Below, one piece after another: positions 1 through 10,342 of a DNA stretch of 64,000 nt. Within the stretch, counting starts at the first letter, position 1. Every line of letters begins with the position of its first letter. The stretch is from Prunella strophiata (lineage: Eukaryota > Chordata > Aves > Passeriformes > Prunellidae). Under the pieces are notes generated by a model. That model made no database searches, was not told where the DNA came from, and saw nothing but the letters and a program-made list of their open reading frames with translations. Made by a program: the position numbers and the translations under genes. Where the stretch lies: positions 22,389,001 to 22,453,000 of the forward strand of contig JAZBQD010000027.1 of the NCBI GenBank assembly GCA_036583965.1, given 5' to 3'.

Positions 1-1
1 G

Positions 2-122
2 AAAAATCTGCTCGCTCACTTACCCAAAGAAAGCAACTCTCTTGATGGCCACGTAGTGTTTCTTGGGTAGCTTTGAGGTCAAGACACAAAGATTGAGGCA
101 AAGGGTGAGTGAGCAGATTTTT
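2..122. repeat. Nested inverted repeat in LHX9 intron 4
   Basis: The outer arms AAAAATCTGCTCGCTCAC (2-19) and its near reverse complement (105-122) match at 17 of 18 bases. Inside, TACCCAAAGAAA (21-32) pairs with TTTCTTGGGTA (59-69) except for one extra A. The stem-loop could form in intronic RNA or single-stranded DNA. Its origin is unknown; it could be a small DNA-transposon remnant or a chance structure. Confidence 0.7.
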
Positions 123-889
123 GCCAAGGCTGAAAGCTTGCCTTGATTATTTGAAAAGGCTGAAGAGGAAGGAGGGGTAATTACAGCGTCCCTGTCTTAC
201 AGATTGTTGATATGGGTCATCTAGTCTTTCTGCTCTGTAAGGTTCACTGGCAGTGTTTGAGGTGACATGTAACAGGGACAGGAATTGCCGCTAATAGATT
301 CTCCTTCTACCTCACTCGCTGCCCTTCTTTGGCACTCTGCATGTAATACACACCTCGTTTTAACTGCACTGAGCTATCACAGACCATATAGGGATTTTTA
401 ACATAATTTGCTAGGCTGTCCTTCACAGGGAACTGCCTTTTGACTATGCAGGCCCTTAAGGAAAACAGTTGTCTAACAAGCATTGAGAGGGGGAGTCAGC
501 TGTTCCTGGAGGATCATATTGGTCAAAGCTTGCTTCAAACTCAACAGGGATCTGCTTACTGAGGGGCCACATTAACTCCTCCAGGGGAGCCCAAAGGCTT
601 CACCCATAAAATCAGTAGATTTGCACCTCTATCCTTAGTGCAGTCACCACAGGGAGACCACCAACCCCAGGAGATCTACTGGGTGGGTGGACTCTGAAGA
701 CATTCTCTTCATGGTGAGGATGCAGCTAATCATAAACCACAGTTTAGTGTTTGGCTGCCTCAGGGCAGTAAGGCACACACATTTGGCACTTCTGCCACAT
801 AATACCATACCCCTCTGCACACCCACTAGGGACACACCCAGCAAAAAGTATTCCTATGTATATCGCTATAGTTACACATAAGGGAAAGG
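123..889. other. LHX9 intron 4, unique sequence
   Basis: Single-copy sequence of moderate GC following the exon 4 donor. I looked on the minus strand for the conserved WFQNARAKFRRN exon and did not find it. No other gene or repeat is recognisable. Confidence 0.6.
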
Positions 890-940
890 CTATTGACTAG
901 CAGGGGAAGATTCTGTCAAGCCTGTGATGTGGCTTCTTAC
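890..940 (-). other. LHX9: Possible read-through end of LHX9 (truncated-homeodomain isoform)
   Basis: If the exon 4 donor at 940-939 is not used, the frame continues VRSHITGLTESSPASQ (16 residues, 940-893) and stops at TAG (892-890). The resulting protein would keep both LIM domains but lose the DNA-recognition helix of the homeodomain. LHX9 is known to make an alpha isoform with a truncated homeodomain. That it arises by this read-through in this species is my inference; no polyadenylation or transcript evidence can be seen here. Confidence 0.35.
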
Positions 941-1143
941 CTGCAGAACTCTCTTGGTCAGGCCTGTTTTCTGGGCAAGCTGCTTGAGGTCCTTGGCATC
1001 TGGGTTGTGGTTGATAGCAAAGTAGGACTTCATGGTACGAAGCTGGTGGTGTTTGAAGGAGGTACGCATGCGCTTTGTTTTCTGGGATGGGGGATAAGGC
1101 TGCTGGTCTCTGTCCAGGTGATCTGCCTCATTCTCGTTACAAC
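941..1143 (-). CDS. LHX9: LHX9 coding exon 4 (homeodomain helices 1-2, residues 245-312)
   Basis: This exon encodes CNENEADHLDRDQQPYPPSQ and then the homeodomain from KTKRMRTSFKHHQL to the start of helix 3 (GLTKRVLQ). The acceptor is TTCAACAG (AG at 1145-1144); its first two bases complete Gly245 from exon 3. The exon ends in phase 0 at a GTAAGA donor (GT at 940-939). Joined exons 1-4 give 174+203+356+203=936 nt, exactly 312 codons without a stop. Full-length LHX9 is a little under 400 residues, so about 85 are missing. The DNA-recognition helix (V-WFQNARAKFRRN in the family) and the C-terminus should lie on the next exon. I could not find them in 1-940, so that exon is presumably off the left edge. 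The homeodomain binds TAAT-type sites. Confidence 0.96.
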
Positions 1144-1229
1144 CTGTTGAATAAACAAAGGGGAACAAGGAGTTAGTGGCCATGCATCAGGTGGGATAAA
1201 TTAATCAAGGCAAAAATCTTGAGTAACGG

Positions 1230-2372
1230 GAAGGAAAAGGGGAAGGAAGGAAGGAAGGAAGGAAGGAAGGAAGGAAGGAAGGAAGGAAGGAAGGAAGGAA
1301 GGAAGGAAGGAAGGAGGAAGGAAGGAAGGAAGGAAGGAAGGAAGGAAGGAAGGAAGGAAGGAAGAAGGAAGGAACTTCCTTCCTTCCTTCCTTCCTTCCT
1401 TCCTTCCTTCCTTCCTTCCTTCCTTCCTTCCTTCCTTCCTTCCTTCCTTCCTTCCTTCCTTCCTTCCTTCCTTCCTTCCTTCCTTCCTTCCTTCCTTCCT
1501 TCCTTCCTTCCTTCCTTCCTTCCTTCCTTCCTTCCTTCCTTCCTTCCTTCCTTCCTTCCTTCCTTCCTTCCTTCCTTCCTTCCTTCCTTCCTTCCTTCCT
1601 TCCTTCCTTCCTTCCTTCCTTCCTTCCTTCCTTCCTTCCTTCCTTCCTTCCTTCCTTCCTTCCTTCCTTCCTTCCTTCCTTCCTTCCTTCCTTCCTTCCT
1701 TCCTTCCTTCCTTCCTTCCTTCCTTCCTTCCTTCCTTCCTTCCTTCCTTCCTTCCTTCCTTCCTTCCTTCCTTCCTTCCTTCCTTCCTTCCTTCCTTCCT
1801 TCCTTCCTTCCTTCCTTCCTTCCTTCCTTCCTTCCTTCCTTCCTTCCTTCCTTCCTTCCTTCCTTCCTTCCTTCCTTCCTTCCTTCCTTCCTTCCTTCCT
1901 TCCTTCCTTCCTTCCTTCCTTCCTTCCTTCCTTCCTTCCTTCCTTCCTTCCTTCCTTCCTTCCTTCCTTCCTTCCTTCCTTCCTTCCTTCCTTCCTTCCT
2001 TCCTTCCTTCCTTCCTTCCTTCCTTCCTTCCTTCCTTCCTTCCTTCCTTCCTTCCTTCCTTCCTTCCTTCCTTCCTTCCTTCCTTCCTTCCTTCCTTCCT
2101 TCCTTCCTTCCTTCCTTCCTTCCTTCCTTCCTTCCTTCCTTCCTTCCTTCCTTCCTTCCTTCCTTCCTTCCTTCCTTCCTTCCTTCCTTCCTTCCTTCCT
2201 TCCTTCCTTCCTTCCTTCCTTCCTTCCTTCCTTCCTTCCTTCCTTCCTTCCTTCCTTCCTTCCTTCCTTCCTTCCTTCCTTCCTTCCTTCCTTCCTTCCT
2301 TCCTACGGAAGGAAGGCAAGGAAGGCAGGAAGGAAGGAAGGATATGGAGGAAGGAAGGAAGGAAGGAAGGAC
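1230..2372. repeat. Giant GGAA/TTCC tetranucleotide array with two orientation switches
   Basis: About 145 bp of GGAA repeats (1230-1374, with a few interruptions) switch abruptly at 1374/1375 to a perfect, uninterrupted TTCC run of 929 bp (1376-2304, about 232 units). After a short junction, interrupted GGAA returns at 2307-2372. All frames of both strands are partly open here (LPSF or KEGR repeats), which is an artefact. GGAA is the ETS-factor core site. The inverted ends could pair with the central TTCC run. The exact length may be affected by assembly. Confidence 0.98.
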
Positions 2373-3403
2373 TAAGATGGTGCAAGGATAAGCACAGATG
2401 TGACAATGGATGAGACCAAAAGAGATCCAGAATATGAGCATTTCCTATCCTTATCCTATGTCTCTCAGGCCTGTGCCTACTAAGGGCAGACTTTGAAAGT
2501 TCTCTCTCCTTTGGCATTTATTTCAAACAAGTCTTTTCCCTGTGGTGATGGTTTTGCTTTGGGCGCTCAAAGAGTCATTTGAAATTTCTCTCAGATTTTG
2601 AAATCTTACTCATTGAAACATTCTTAGCTTGGGAGAAGAGTTAAGGTCAAACCAGCATTTTGAATGTTCCTGAGCTTTTCCCCCAAATCACAAGCACCTA
2701 TAAAAAGAGATGTACAGCAGGAAAGTTTGTTATGACAGTTCATCAAGAAAGCTGAGGTTTTTGCTGATAAAATAAATGCTTTTGGACTCTGCCTGGGAGT
2801 TTATATGAACTGCTTGAAGCCCTTCATCTGTAAAACATATCCAGGAAGCAGTTGCATCAAGACTTGATCCAGCCTCCCAATCCCAATCAGCAGTAGGTCT
2901 TAATTAGGGCTGGTTTAGGACATTTCTACAAGCAAGCAGCTAGGGGCTCAAAACTTGAAGAGTTTCTCTTCTTTCCCTGATTCAGTATTTTCAAAGTGTC
3001 TGTGAAAGATACGTTTGTTTCAGATTACACTTTTGTGGGTGTGAATTGTACACAAGAGTTGTAGCTGTTTGGGGATGGTGGCATCACTACTTCATATTGG
3101 AGAAAGAAATTACAGTATTAGCAAAAAGAAAAGTAAGAAATGCATCTGTGCTTTGCTTTACATCTTAAACAAAAGGGTTAGCAGTTTCTAGGATCTCATT
3201 TTATAAAGATAGTTCAGTCACACAGGAAAAAGTTAATGGTGTCATCATAGCAGGGAATATTAATTAAAGAAGAGCTAATTAAAAATGTTTCAGAATGTCC
3301 GTAAATTAGACTGAGTTTCATTAGTTGCGCATTTTGATTTTTGAACTGCTTTCCAATAGTTATTGGATTATTTACTAGGCCTAGCTGATCCCTATTCCTA
3401 ATT

Positions 3404-3440
<37 letters not shown>
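3404..3440. repeat. (GA)n microsatellite
   Basis: About 18 GA units with one AA interruption near the start, followed by a purine-rich tail. It lies in LHX9 intron 3. Confidence 0.95.
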
Positions 3441-3443
<3 letters not shown>

Positions 3444-4899
3444 AAAGAGGGAAGGCACAAAATACAGAGACTGATGTCGGCAGTGCTGAAAACAGAGGCA
3501 AAGCAACTTGAAACCCCAAGAAAATAAAAAGCTTTTTGAAGGTGTTTTCTCTTTTGAATTATAAGACAAGTCAACATGAACAGATGCTGGTAAGACAACA
3601 CTTTGACAGAAAATCAGGTGAATATTTAATTATAGCTAGCTTTGCTCCTAGTCTTGGTAAGAAGTATATCTGTACTTTCAAACAAAGTAAGCTGACACTT
3701 CTGAAAAGACCAGGAGTTGAAAGTTGCCTTAAAAACAATATCAGACCAGATTTGGATTGTATTTACTACTTGTTTTCACAAGCAATCACACTGCCTTCAG
3801 TCAAACTGCGTGGGCTGTAACTTATGAGCTGACATAAGTCAGAGTACCAGAATTCAGTCCTCAGGTTTTACTTCAGAGTTGCAAGCTGCTTGTTTGTGTT
3901 GTTTTCCTTGGGCCGCTCAGGCTTATAGCAGCAACACAAACTTCCTCAGCCTCCTCTGTCCTGCCTACTGCCTTTGTTTCTGTACTCTACTCTTTTTTTT
4001 CTTCTTTTTCTTTTTTATCAGTGGTCTACTTTATTTTGGTTTTTATTTTCAAGAGAAAATTAGAAGAGGGCTCCAAGTATCTTCAGACAATCCTGGTTTA
4101 TACTATGATTACAGCTCACTCTATTTTATACAGTATTCTGTGGTTTGGCCACATCATAGAGCAGTCTTACACTATCTCCTGGAGAACTAAGGGGAAAGCA
4201 CAAAGTCAGGCAAGACACTGCTCATTTCTTCGCAGCAGGATTGGAGGGTTTTTTAATTTTTGCTTTCAAAAGAGCTAGAACAGTTTGCTTCTTATTGCCA
4301 AGAATTCTTCAAGTGAACTCTTCATAGTTTTTCACACACACACATAATGAAATAAAGTAAATAGCTCTTTGAGAAACAGATGTGTAAAATATTTTCCTCA
4401 GGAAATCTTCTTCACCATCCTATTTCTATATCCTCTAAGCTCTAAGTCAACACAGTTTCCCTTAAAATATATATTAATTACGTTATATAAGATGTAATAT
4501 AGAGAAAGCCTTGAATGTTTTAAGTACTTTTGAATAGTTTCTTCCATTTTTCACATTAATTCCAGACAGCTTGCAAGTATGAGTGATTTCTACCTCATAA
4601 CATTTTGAGTTATTTATTGTTGTGTTTCCACTTTACAACCGAGGGGCTGTGAAAAAGAAATTAAACTAGCAAACAAAATACAGAATAGAAAAGCTGTTGT
4701 AGATTCTGCAGCAGAGTCTGATTTTCCATTCTAGACCAGGGCTCAGCTCCCCTGTAACATAATGTGCACACAAATCTAAGCCAGGGCCTGCTGGATGGCT
4801 GTGAATACGCACATGCTCATGCTCAGCTGGGTGAAACTGTTGACTCCATCGGAGTTTCGTTTTTAAAGCTCGGGGTCGTTTTCCATAATGGCTTGGCAC

Positions 4900-5190
4900 A
4901 TGCTATGGACACCGCGGCTGGGACTGTTTGGGAAGGTACTCGGCTTACTGGGGAGGTCACAGCCGCGGTGCCCCCAGCCCCGGAGTGCCGCGGCTGCGGA
5001 GCGCGGCGGTGTCCGGCTCGGTGCGCTCTGGGCGGGGCAGGCTGTGCCCGCGGCTGTCCCCATCCCCGCGGGGCGACAGGGCGGCACAGCGCCCACGGCC
5101 CGGACACCGCCCGCCCGCCGCAGCCGGGGCTGGGGGCCCGCGGCTCCCTCGGAAGGCGGCAGCCGTGCATCCGACATTTAATTTCTGCGA
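4900..5190. promoter_or_regulatory. CpG-rich island in LHX9 intron 3
   Basis: Dense CG dinucleotides in a GC-rich block flanked by AT-rich DNA. Overlapping open frames on both strands are a consequence of high GC and do not resemble a known protein. It may be an internal CpG island or alternative promoter. Confidence 0.55.
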
Positions 5191-6039
5191 CTGCTTGCCC
5201 TTTGTAAATGATTACGTGCAAGAGCAGTTACTGAGTCGCAGGGCAGAGAACGAAAAATGTGTGTAGGGAAGTGGCTGCCAATTAGTTAGAGACTTTTTTT
5301 TTTTTCTCTCAAGAAACGGTTTCATCTACTGCAACTCATTTTGTAGCTGATCCAGATTCGCTTTCCTCCCCCTGGATTTGGGGCGCAGTGGGTCAATGGG
5401 CTGGAGCCGTTTGCACCGGATGCACGGTTTGGCTGCAAACTTTCTCGAGACCATGTGTCAACCCTGGACATAGCTAGATAATGCTTATAAAAAAGAATAA
5501 AATCATGGCACTAACAGAAGAGATTTCTCAGCCATCTAGCCTGAATCCAAAGCATCAGAGCGTTTGTTGATTTGTTTCGGTTTTTTCTTTTTTCTCTCCG
5601 TTGCCCGGAGGATTCTGTGAGTTCTCAATGCAGTGAGCTGTATTTTCATACATAATGGGTGGTGCTTTTTAATCTGATTTGGAGTCAGTGGTATATCTTA
5701 TGTGGCCCGTTGTTGTAAAGAAGGGGAGTTTTAAGACCAGCGCACAAAGATTATGTCAGCGTTGGCAAATAATGTCTCTCTTGAGTCCTGATCTGAAGTT
5801 TAAGGGGAGCTTTATCATATCCACAACTCTTCATCTTACCATAACTTCTGAGTCTAATTTTAACGCTAAATTATCCCTAGGATTATTTCCCTTTAGGAAT
5901 CTGGGGAATCGGGTGATGCTGTGTGGACCAGAGCGGAGAGCGGGCACACGGGAAATCCACCATTGGAAGCTGGGGCTGAATGAATCCTGGCTGCGCTACA
6001 GGTTCCCTTTTCTTTAGCAGCTTTCAGGATTGATTGGAA

Positions 6040-6125
6040 GCTGCTCCGTAGCCAGGGATTCCAATGTCATCTTCAATTAACAAGGAACAATTAGCGCAGT
6101 GATTACCCTGGCTCCAAGGTCTACG
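6040..6125. promoter_or_regulatory. Candidate conserved noncoding element
   Basis: A balanced-composition block with closely spaced homeodomain-type cores (TTCAATTAACAAGG, ACAATTAGCGC, GTGATTACCC) beside a CpG-rich stretch. This is typical of enhancers near developmental genes. Conservation itself cannot be seen from one sequence. Confidence 0.3.
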
Positions 6126-6129
6126 CATC

Positions 6130-6470
6130 AGAGGAGATGAAATCGCCTTGCACAGCTCCCTGGTTCCCAGCTAAAGCCCGTTTCACGAGCGGCCCCAGAG
6201 GAGGTGCCGGGGGAGGGGTGGGGAGGGCAGGGGGGCGGTGGAAGATTCCTTATGGATCTCAGTGGCAGCGGCTCGAACTTGGTGCAGGGGAGAGAGCTCC
6301 GGGCCGAGAGCTGTGCACTGTTACCGCCCCGCGATTGTCGGAAGGGGAGGCCCTGACCCCTCGCCCGGCTCCCCGGTGGGGCCGGCGGTCCGCAGCCTGG
6401 GCCCGGAGCCCCCGGCTCCCCGCCGCAGCCGGGACGGCTCCACGCTTCACGGGGAAGCACACCTTGCATC
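6130..6470. promoter_or_regulatory. CpG-rich island in LHX9 intron 3
   Basis: GC-rich with frequent CG dinucleotides. Open frames on both strands have low-complexity Pro/Arg/Gly composition and are not credible genes. Confidence 0.5.
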
Positions 6471-7112
6471 CCTGCTGCTTCCCACGGCTTGCTTTCCTCT
6501 CTTACCGTCCATGGGAAGCTTAAGTTTCCCTGAAACGATTTTGGAGTCGGGAGTTTGCCAGTTCGTATTTACCCTTCCTGCTTTCGTTCTTCGTCTAATG
6601 AAACTCTGCCTCAACCTCAACAGGTCATACCTGAAACTCCTTTACCTCTGGCCACTAGCACTGTTTATACACGGTTTGGGTACTCAAGTGACTGGAGTTA
6701 TAGAGGATATTTAATACAGGGCAACACTTGTTCCTTTCCTATTGTTGAGAGAACAGAAATCATTCTCCTTAATTACATTTGTTAGGGTTTAGTTACAGGA
6801 AACAACATTTATTCGTTGACCTCTTGTACAGTTTGATCATTTATGTGTCAGTAAAACAGAATTATTCAGCCTGAAGAATTAATCACTATAAATTCAATAT
6901 ATAAATTGAGTTATATGCATGTTATATTGGCGTTGTAGGAACCATATACTATAACTTTTATTCTATTTTCTCTGATTCCTTTGGTTACTCCTAATTTGAG
7001 GTTTAAGTGGTGACATTTTTTAGCTAATCAAATATAAATAATGATAACTGTATCTCTGAGATTCCAACAGAGAAAGCTATGTGGTTTTGGGGTTGGGGTT
7101 TTTTTTTCTTTC

Positions 7113-7138
7113 TTTTTTTTTTTTTTTTTTTTTTTTTT
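7113..7138. repeat. Poly(T) run, 26 bp
   Basis: An uninterrupted T homopolymer preceded by shorter T blocks, in LHX9 intron 3 near exon 3. Read on the sense (minus) strand it is poly(A). Confidence 0.9.
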
Positions 7139-7382
7139 GTCTTTACCCTGGGAAGTGGCTAAGTTTGGGTGTTTGACATTAATAGGCAAAGACAGCCTTT
7201 GAGGAGGGCTGCTGTTAGCTTTCCTGCAAATGCTCCAACCCTCAGAGGGCTGTTTGTTTGATTTTCCAATGGTTAAGCAAGATTTGGCCTGGCTGAGTTA
7301 TTCACGCACTGCCTGGCTGAGGGGAAGCCCGAGAACGCTCTGGTCGGGGGAGCGGGAGGCAGACTCGGCGTGTGTTTCCCAC

Positions 7383-7738
7383 CTGAGTTGTAGCTGACGA
7401 TGTCCACTCCCAAGGCAGGGCTCTTTCGTTTCCTGGGCCTCCCCTTCTGGACCGTGCCAGTGCCGTTGAAGTAAGGCAGGGCCAGCCCTCCGCTCTTGGC
7501 AGCCAGCTCGGTGTAGCTCAGCTGAGGGGGGTATTCTCCTTGCAAAAGGGACTCGAAGTGGGCCCTGCAGTAAACCAGGTTGTCCTTCATGCCAAAGTGA
7601 TCGCCCGTGGTCAGAGTCTTGTTGCAGGTGGTGCAGGTGAAGCAGCTCAGGTGATAAACCGATTCCCTGGCTCTCATGACCATTTCAGAGGCTGAGATCC
7701 CAAGGTGGCAGCGGGCACATCTCTGCACGGAGAACCTT
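7383..7738 (-). CDS. LHX9: LHX9 coding exon 3 (LIM domain 2 and linker, residues 126-245)
   Basis: This exon encodes the second LIM domain and the basic linker to the homeodomain. The acceptor TTTCCTTCAG (AG at 7740-7739) precedes the base that completes Arg126; the protein then runs RFSVQRCARC, with LIM2 from C133-x2-C136 to the closing C-x2-H of VYCRAHF. After LIM2 come a LLQGEYPPQLSYTELAAKSG stretch and a basic QKGRPRKRKSP motif, a likely nuclear localisation signal. The sequence VDIVSYNSG ends in phase 1 at a GTGGGA donor (GT at 7382-7381). GGLALPYFNGTGTVQ and the absence of the alanine tract seen here in LHX2 place it as LHX9. Intron 2 is only 730 bp and contains a CpG island. Confidence 0.96.
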
Positions 7739-8470
7739 CTGAAGGAAACAGAAGAGTGGGCATCAACTAGAACGGCAAAGGCAGAGCTTGCCCCGGCGCC
7801 TCCCGCCTTCCCTCCCGGCCACGTGAGGGAGCCTGTCCCCGACAGGGTCGCGCCCCCCCGGCCCCAGCACGGCCCTGGACACCGGCTGTGGCCCCTGGCC
7901 CGCCTGGTGTCGGGACAGCCTCAGGGAACCGGCCCTGAGGCCCCAGGGGGAGCGCCTCGCCCTCCCCACCAATCTGACCCGTTCTCCCAGACTTTGGCGA
8001 AGGCCCTGCCGCTGCCCGTGAGCCCGGGCCGGGCGGGCCGGAGCGGGGCGAATCGCCAATGGCGATCCTGTCAAGACGAGAAGAGCCGCGGGGCGCTGGC
8101 CATTGGGACAGCTGTGGCACACGGACACACGGGCCCGGCCGCGGGGCTGGGCGGGGCGGCGGGCTCGGCCCTCGGGAAAACCGGCAAGTGCGGCCAGAGG
8201 GGAATTTCGGTGGGGTCTTTACGGAGGGAAACCGCCGAGCAGCGGGAGAGCCTTCGCCTGTTTGTGCACCGCCACACATGCTCAGTCAGCGCGTCCCCTG
8301 ACGGCCCGCTCAGTTCGGAAACGTGCGAGACTTTGCTGAGGGGACTGAGGACTAAGGAATCGCTGACTGCGAAAAGCTACCTTTGAAAGCCCGTGTGGAG
8401 AAAAGAGCGTTTCGGTTCACAGTGCCTTTTGAGGGATGTGTTTTGAACCCATGAGGACTGATTGCTGTAC
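7739..8470 (-). promoter_or_regulatory. LHX9 intron 2 with CpG island
   Basis: The 732-bp intron between LIM1 and LIM2 is strongly GC- and CpG-rich over about 7780-8330, with GT and AG ends that agree with the reading frame. The long open frame on the opposite strand has GC-driven composition and no recognisable domain. An island spanning the LIM exons is common for developmental regulators. Confidence 0.7.
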
Positions 8471-8673
8471 CTGTAGTAATCCTCCTTGCAGTAAATACTG
8501 CCGTCCTTGGCAAAGCAGGTGAGTTCTGACTCCAAAGCCAGTTTACATTCACAGCACTTAAGACACCTGAGGTGCCATTGTTTGTCAACAGCCAGCAGGT
8601 AATATCTGTCTGAGATCTTCCCTCCACAACCAGCACACAAAGCAGGCTTCTCGGGGCTCATGGGGGGCATGTT
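8471..8673 (-). CDS. LHX9: LHX9 coding exon 2 (LIM domain 1, residues 59-126)
   Basis: This exon encodes the first LIM domain, a double zinc finger that binds the cofactor LDB1 and other partners and does not contact DNA. It begins NMPPMSPEKPALC straight after the exon 1 residues DT. Zinc ligands are visible as C71-x2-C74, the H92/C95 pair, C98-x2-C101 and the closing C120-x2-D123 pair (YCKED). The segment SDRYYLLAVDKQWHLRC is typical of the LHX2/LHX9 subgroup. The acceptor reads TTTTGCAG (AG at 8675-8674) and the donor GTACAG (GT at 8470-8469). At 203 nt the exon ends two bases into codon 126, which becomes Arg when joined to exon 3. Reading past the donor gives YSNQSSW, which is not LIM sequence and confirms the boundary. 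Intron 1 is about 1.67 kb. Confidence 0.96.
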
Positions 8674-10342
8674 CTGCAAAACAACCACACCACAAGGGAT
8701 GAGACAGGGAGAGAAAGACAGGCAGGCAGGACCGGGCTGGGGACGGGTCCTGCGCAGGGGCTCGTACAAAGGCACGGCTCTCTGGGACCAAACTCCTGGC
8801 TCCCGGCGGGAAGTTTAAGGGGAACCGCGACCATCCCCGCTAGTAAAGTGTTTACCGTGATTCACAGTAAACCTCTTCTAACGATCTCATGTCATTTCAA
8901 TACGTGAAAGCAACGGATTAGGCCGCACTAGGAAAAGCAGAGCCCATTCTTTTCTGAGGTTCTGAACTTAAAGTCTGAGGCTTCCCCGGTTTTTTTGGCG
9001 TTGTAATCTTAAAGCACTTCACAGGAACAGCATTTTAAAGTAGAAAAATACCGGTTTGCTGTTCCTAAAGTTTATGGCAGAGGGTTCAGGCTTGCACTCA
9101 TTGTATGGCAAATTTTCAGCAGTATTTAAACGAGCCGCAACTGCGTCTCTAAAGAAAGATCGGCCTTTTAAAACAGGAGTAAGAGAAAGGAGACAGGTGG
9201 ATGGTGTAAAGAGCAGCGAGTATGAACCCTCACCAGCCCGGCCAGGGACGTGGGCAGAAAGGTGGCACGGGCTGGTTTCAGTTTAAACCAGTATCTCTTT
9301 CTCAGTAAACTTCTGCGAGTTCCCATTGATCTGCTCCCCACGAGGAGTGCCGCTCGGGACAAAGGGAGACGAAGGGACGGCGGAGACAAAAGCTCGGCCG
9401 TGAAACTTAGGGCAGCTTTTGCTGATAAAAGTAAGAGGGGAAAAAATCCCAAATATCTTGTTCTAAAGTCTCAGCTGTTTTAAAGTGGCAACTCCGCATT
9501 CATTTTTCAATCTGAAGTTGTGTTCCTCGCCCCCTTTCCTTTTTAGCAATGGAAAGGTGAGTTAAATTTACATTGCAAATCCTCATGCAAGAAAGCATGA
9601 GTTTATTTAAGAGAGGGGATAAAGAACCCTATGTCCCAAAACCTTAAAGCAGTTTTCCAGGCCGTTACTTTGTGTGCAGAGCCTTGTGCGCGATCGGCGG
9701 AAGCCCTACAAGTTGGAGAAAGGGAGATCTCGCTTTGCACAAAGCCCAGCGTGACACTCGATTTCTCCGCCACCCCTTAGTAAATATCTGAAGACTTTGG
9801 TCCTTTTGACTAAGAAGAGGAGATGTTACTTTCTAAGCAAAGTAGTCGGCCAGCACAACACTCAGAGAGAGCGGTGCCTCTGTATCAATCACACACTTCA
9901 GACCAAAGACAGTTACGAAAAGTAAGTAGTCGCGGTTTGAGGTTTAATTTAGGAGGTGCCAGGAGCGCGGAATTAAAATAAAGCACACCTCGGGAGCTCC
10001 AGCTGCAGCCCTGCTCGCAGGGGCAGAGCGGCCGCAGGCAGCCGAACGGGGGCAAGGGCTGAAACCCCGTCCCTGCTACGATTTAGTACAGTTTCCCCGC
10101 TAATCCAGAGAGCACACGCAGCGACATGGATTAGACAAATGTATAACCGAGCCTGGCCAGCACAGCACCCGGCGTTACGGGTGGGTTTACAGGGAGCGTC
10201 GGAAGGGGTTCCACAAGCAAGGGGTGACAGGGAAGGGGCAGAGGGAAGCAGCGTGTTTCTCTTCCCCAAAGTCAGGGTCTGTCCCGATGCGGGTCCATGC
10301 TTGCAGGGATTCCCTTGCAAAGAGCGCCAGCTCCTTTCTTAC
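8674..10342 (-). other. LHX9: LHX9 intron 1
   Basis: A 1669-bp intron with donor GTAAGA (10342-10337) and acceptor TTTTGCAG. Composition is mixed; no repeat or additional exon is recognisable. Confidence 0.9.

Larger units (their letters stand above)
1144..7382 (-). other. LHX9: LHX9 intron 3
   Basis: A 6.2-kb intron bounded by GT at 7382-7381 and AG at 1145-1144. It contains the GGAA/TTCC array, a GA microsatellite, two CpG-rich blocks (about 4900-5190 and 6130-6470), a poly(T) run and an unannotated conserved-looking segment near 6040-6125. The remainder is AT-rich unique sequence with no coding signal. Confidence 0.9.

Noticed and set aside
1..940. Last LHX9 exon with WFQNARAKFRRN
   Set aside because: Searched on the minus strand and not present; it is presumably beyond the left edge.
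1173..2517. LPSF- and KEGR-repeat proteins of about 390-440 codons
   Set aside because: Pure translation of the GGAA/TTCC microsatellite in several frames of both strands.
7676..8386. Plus-strand 236-codon frame opposite LHX9 intron 2
   Set aside because: Its left end overlaps exon 3 on the other strand and the rest lies in a CpG island; Ala/Pro/Arg/Gly-rich composition without a domain.
7383..8673. Assignment to LHX2 instead of LHX9
   Set aside because: The leader peptide, the GGLALPYFNGTGTVQ linker without an alanine tract, and CNENEADHLDRDQQPYPP match LHX9.
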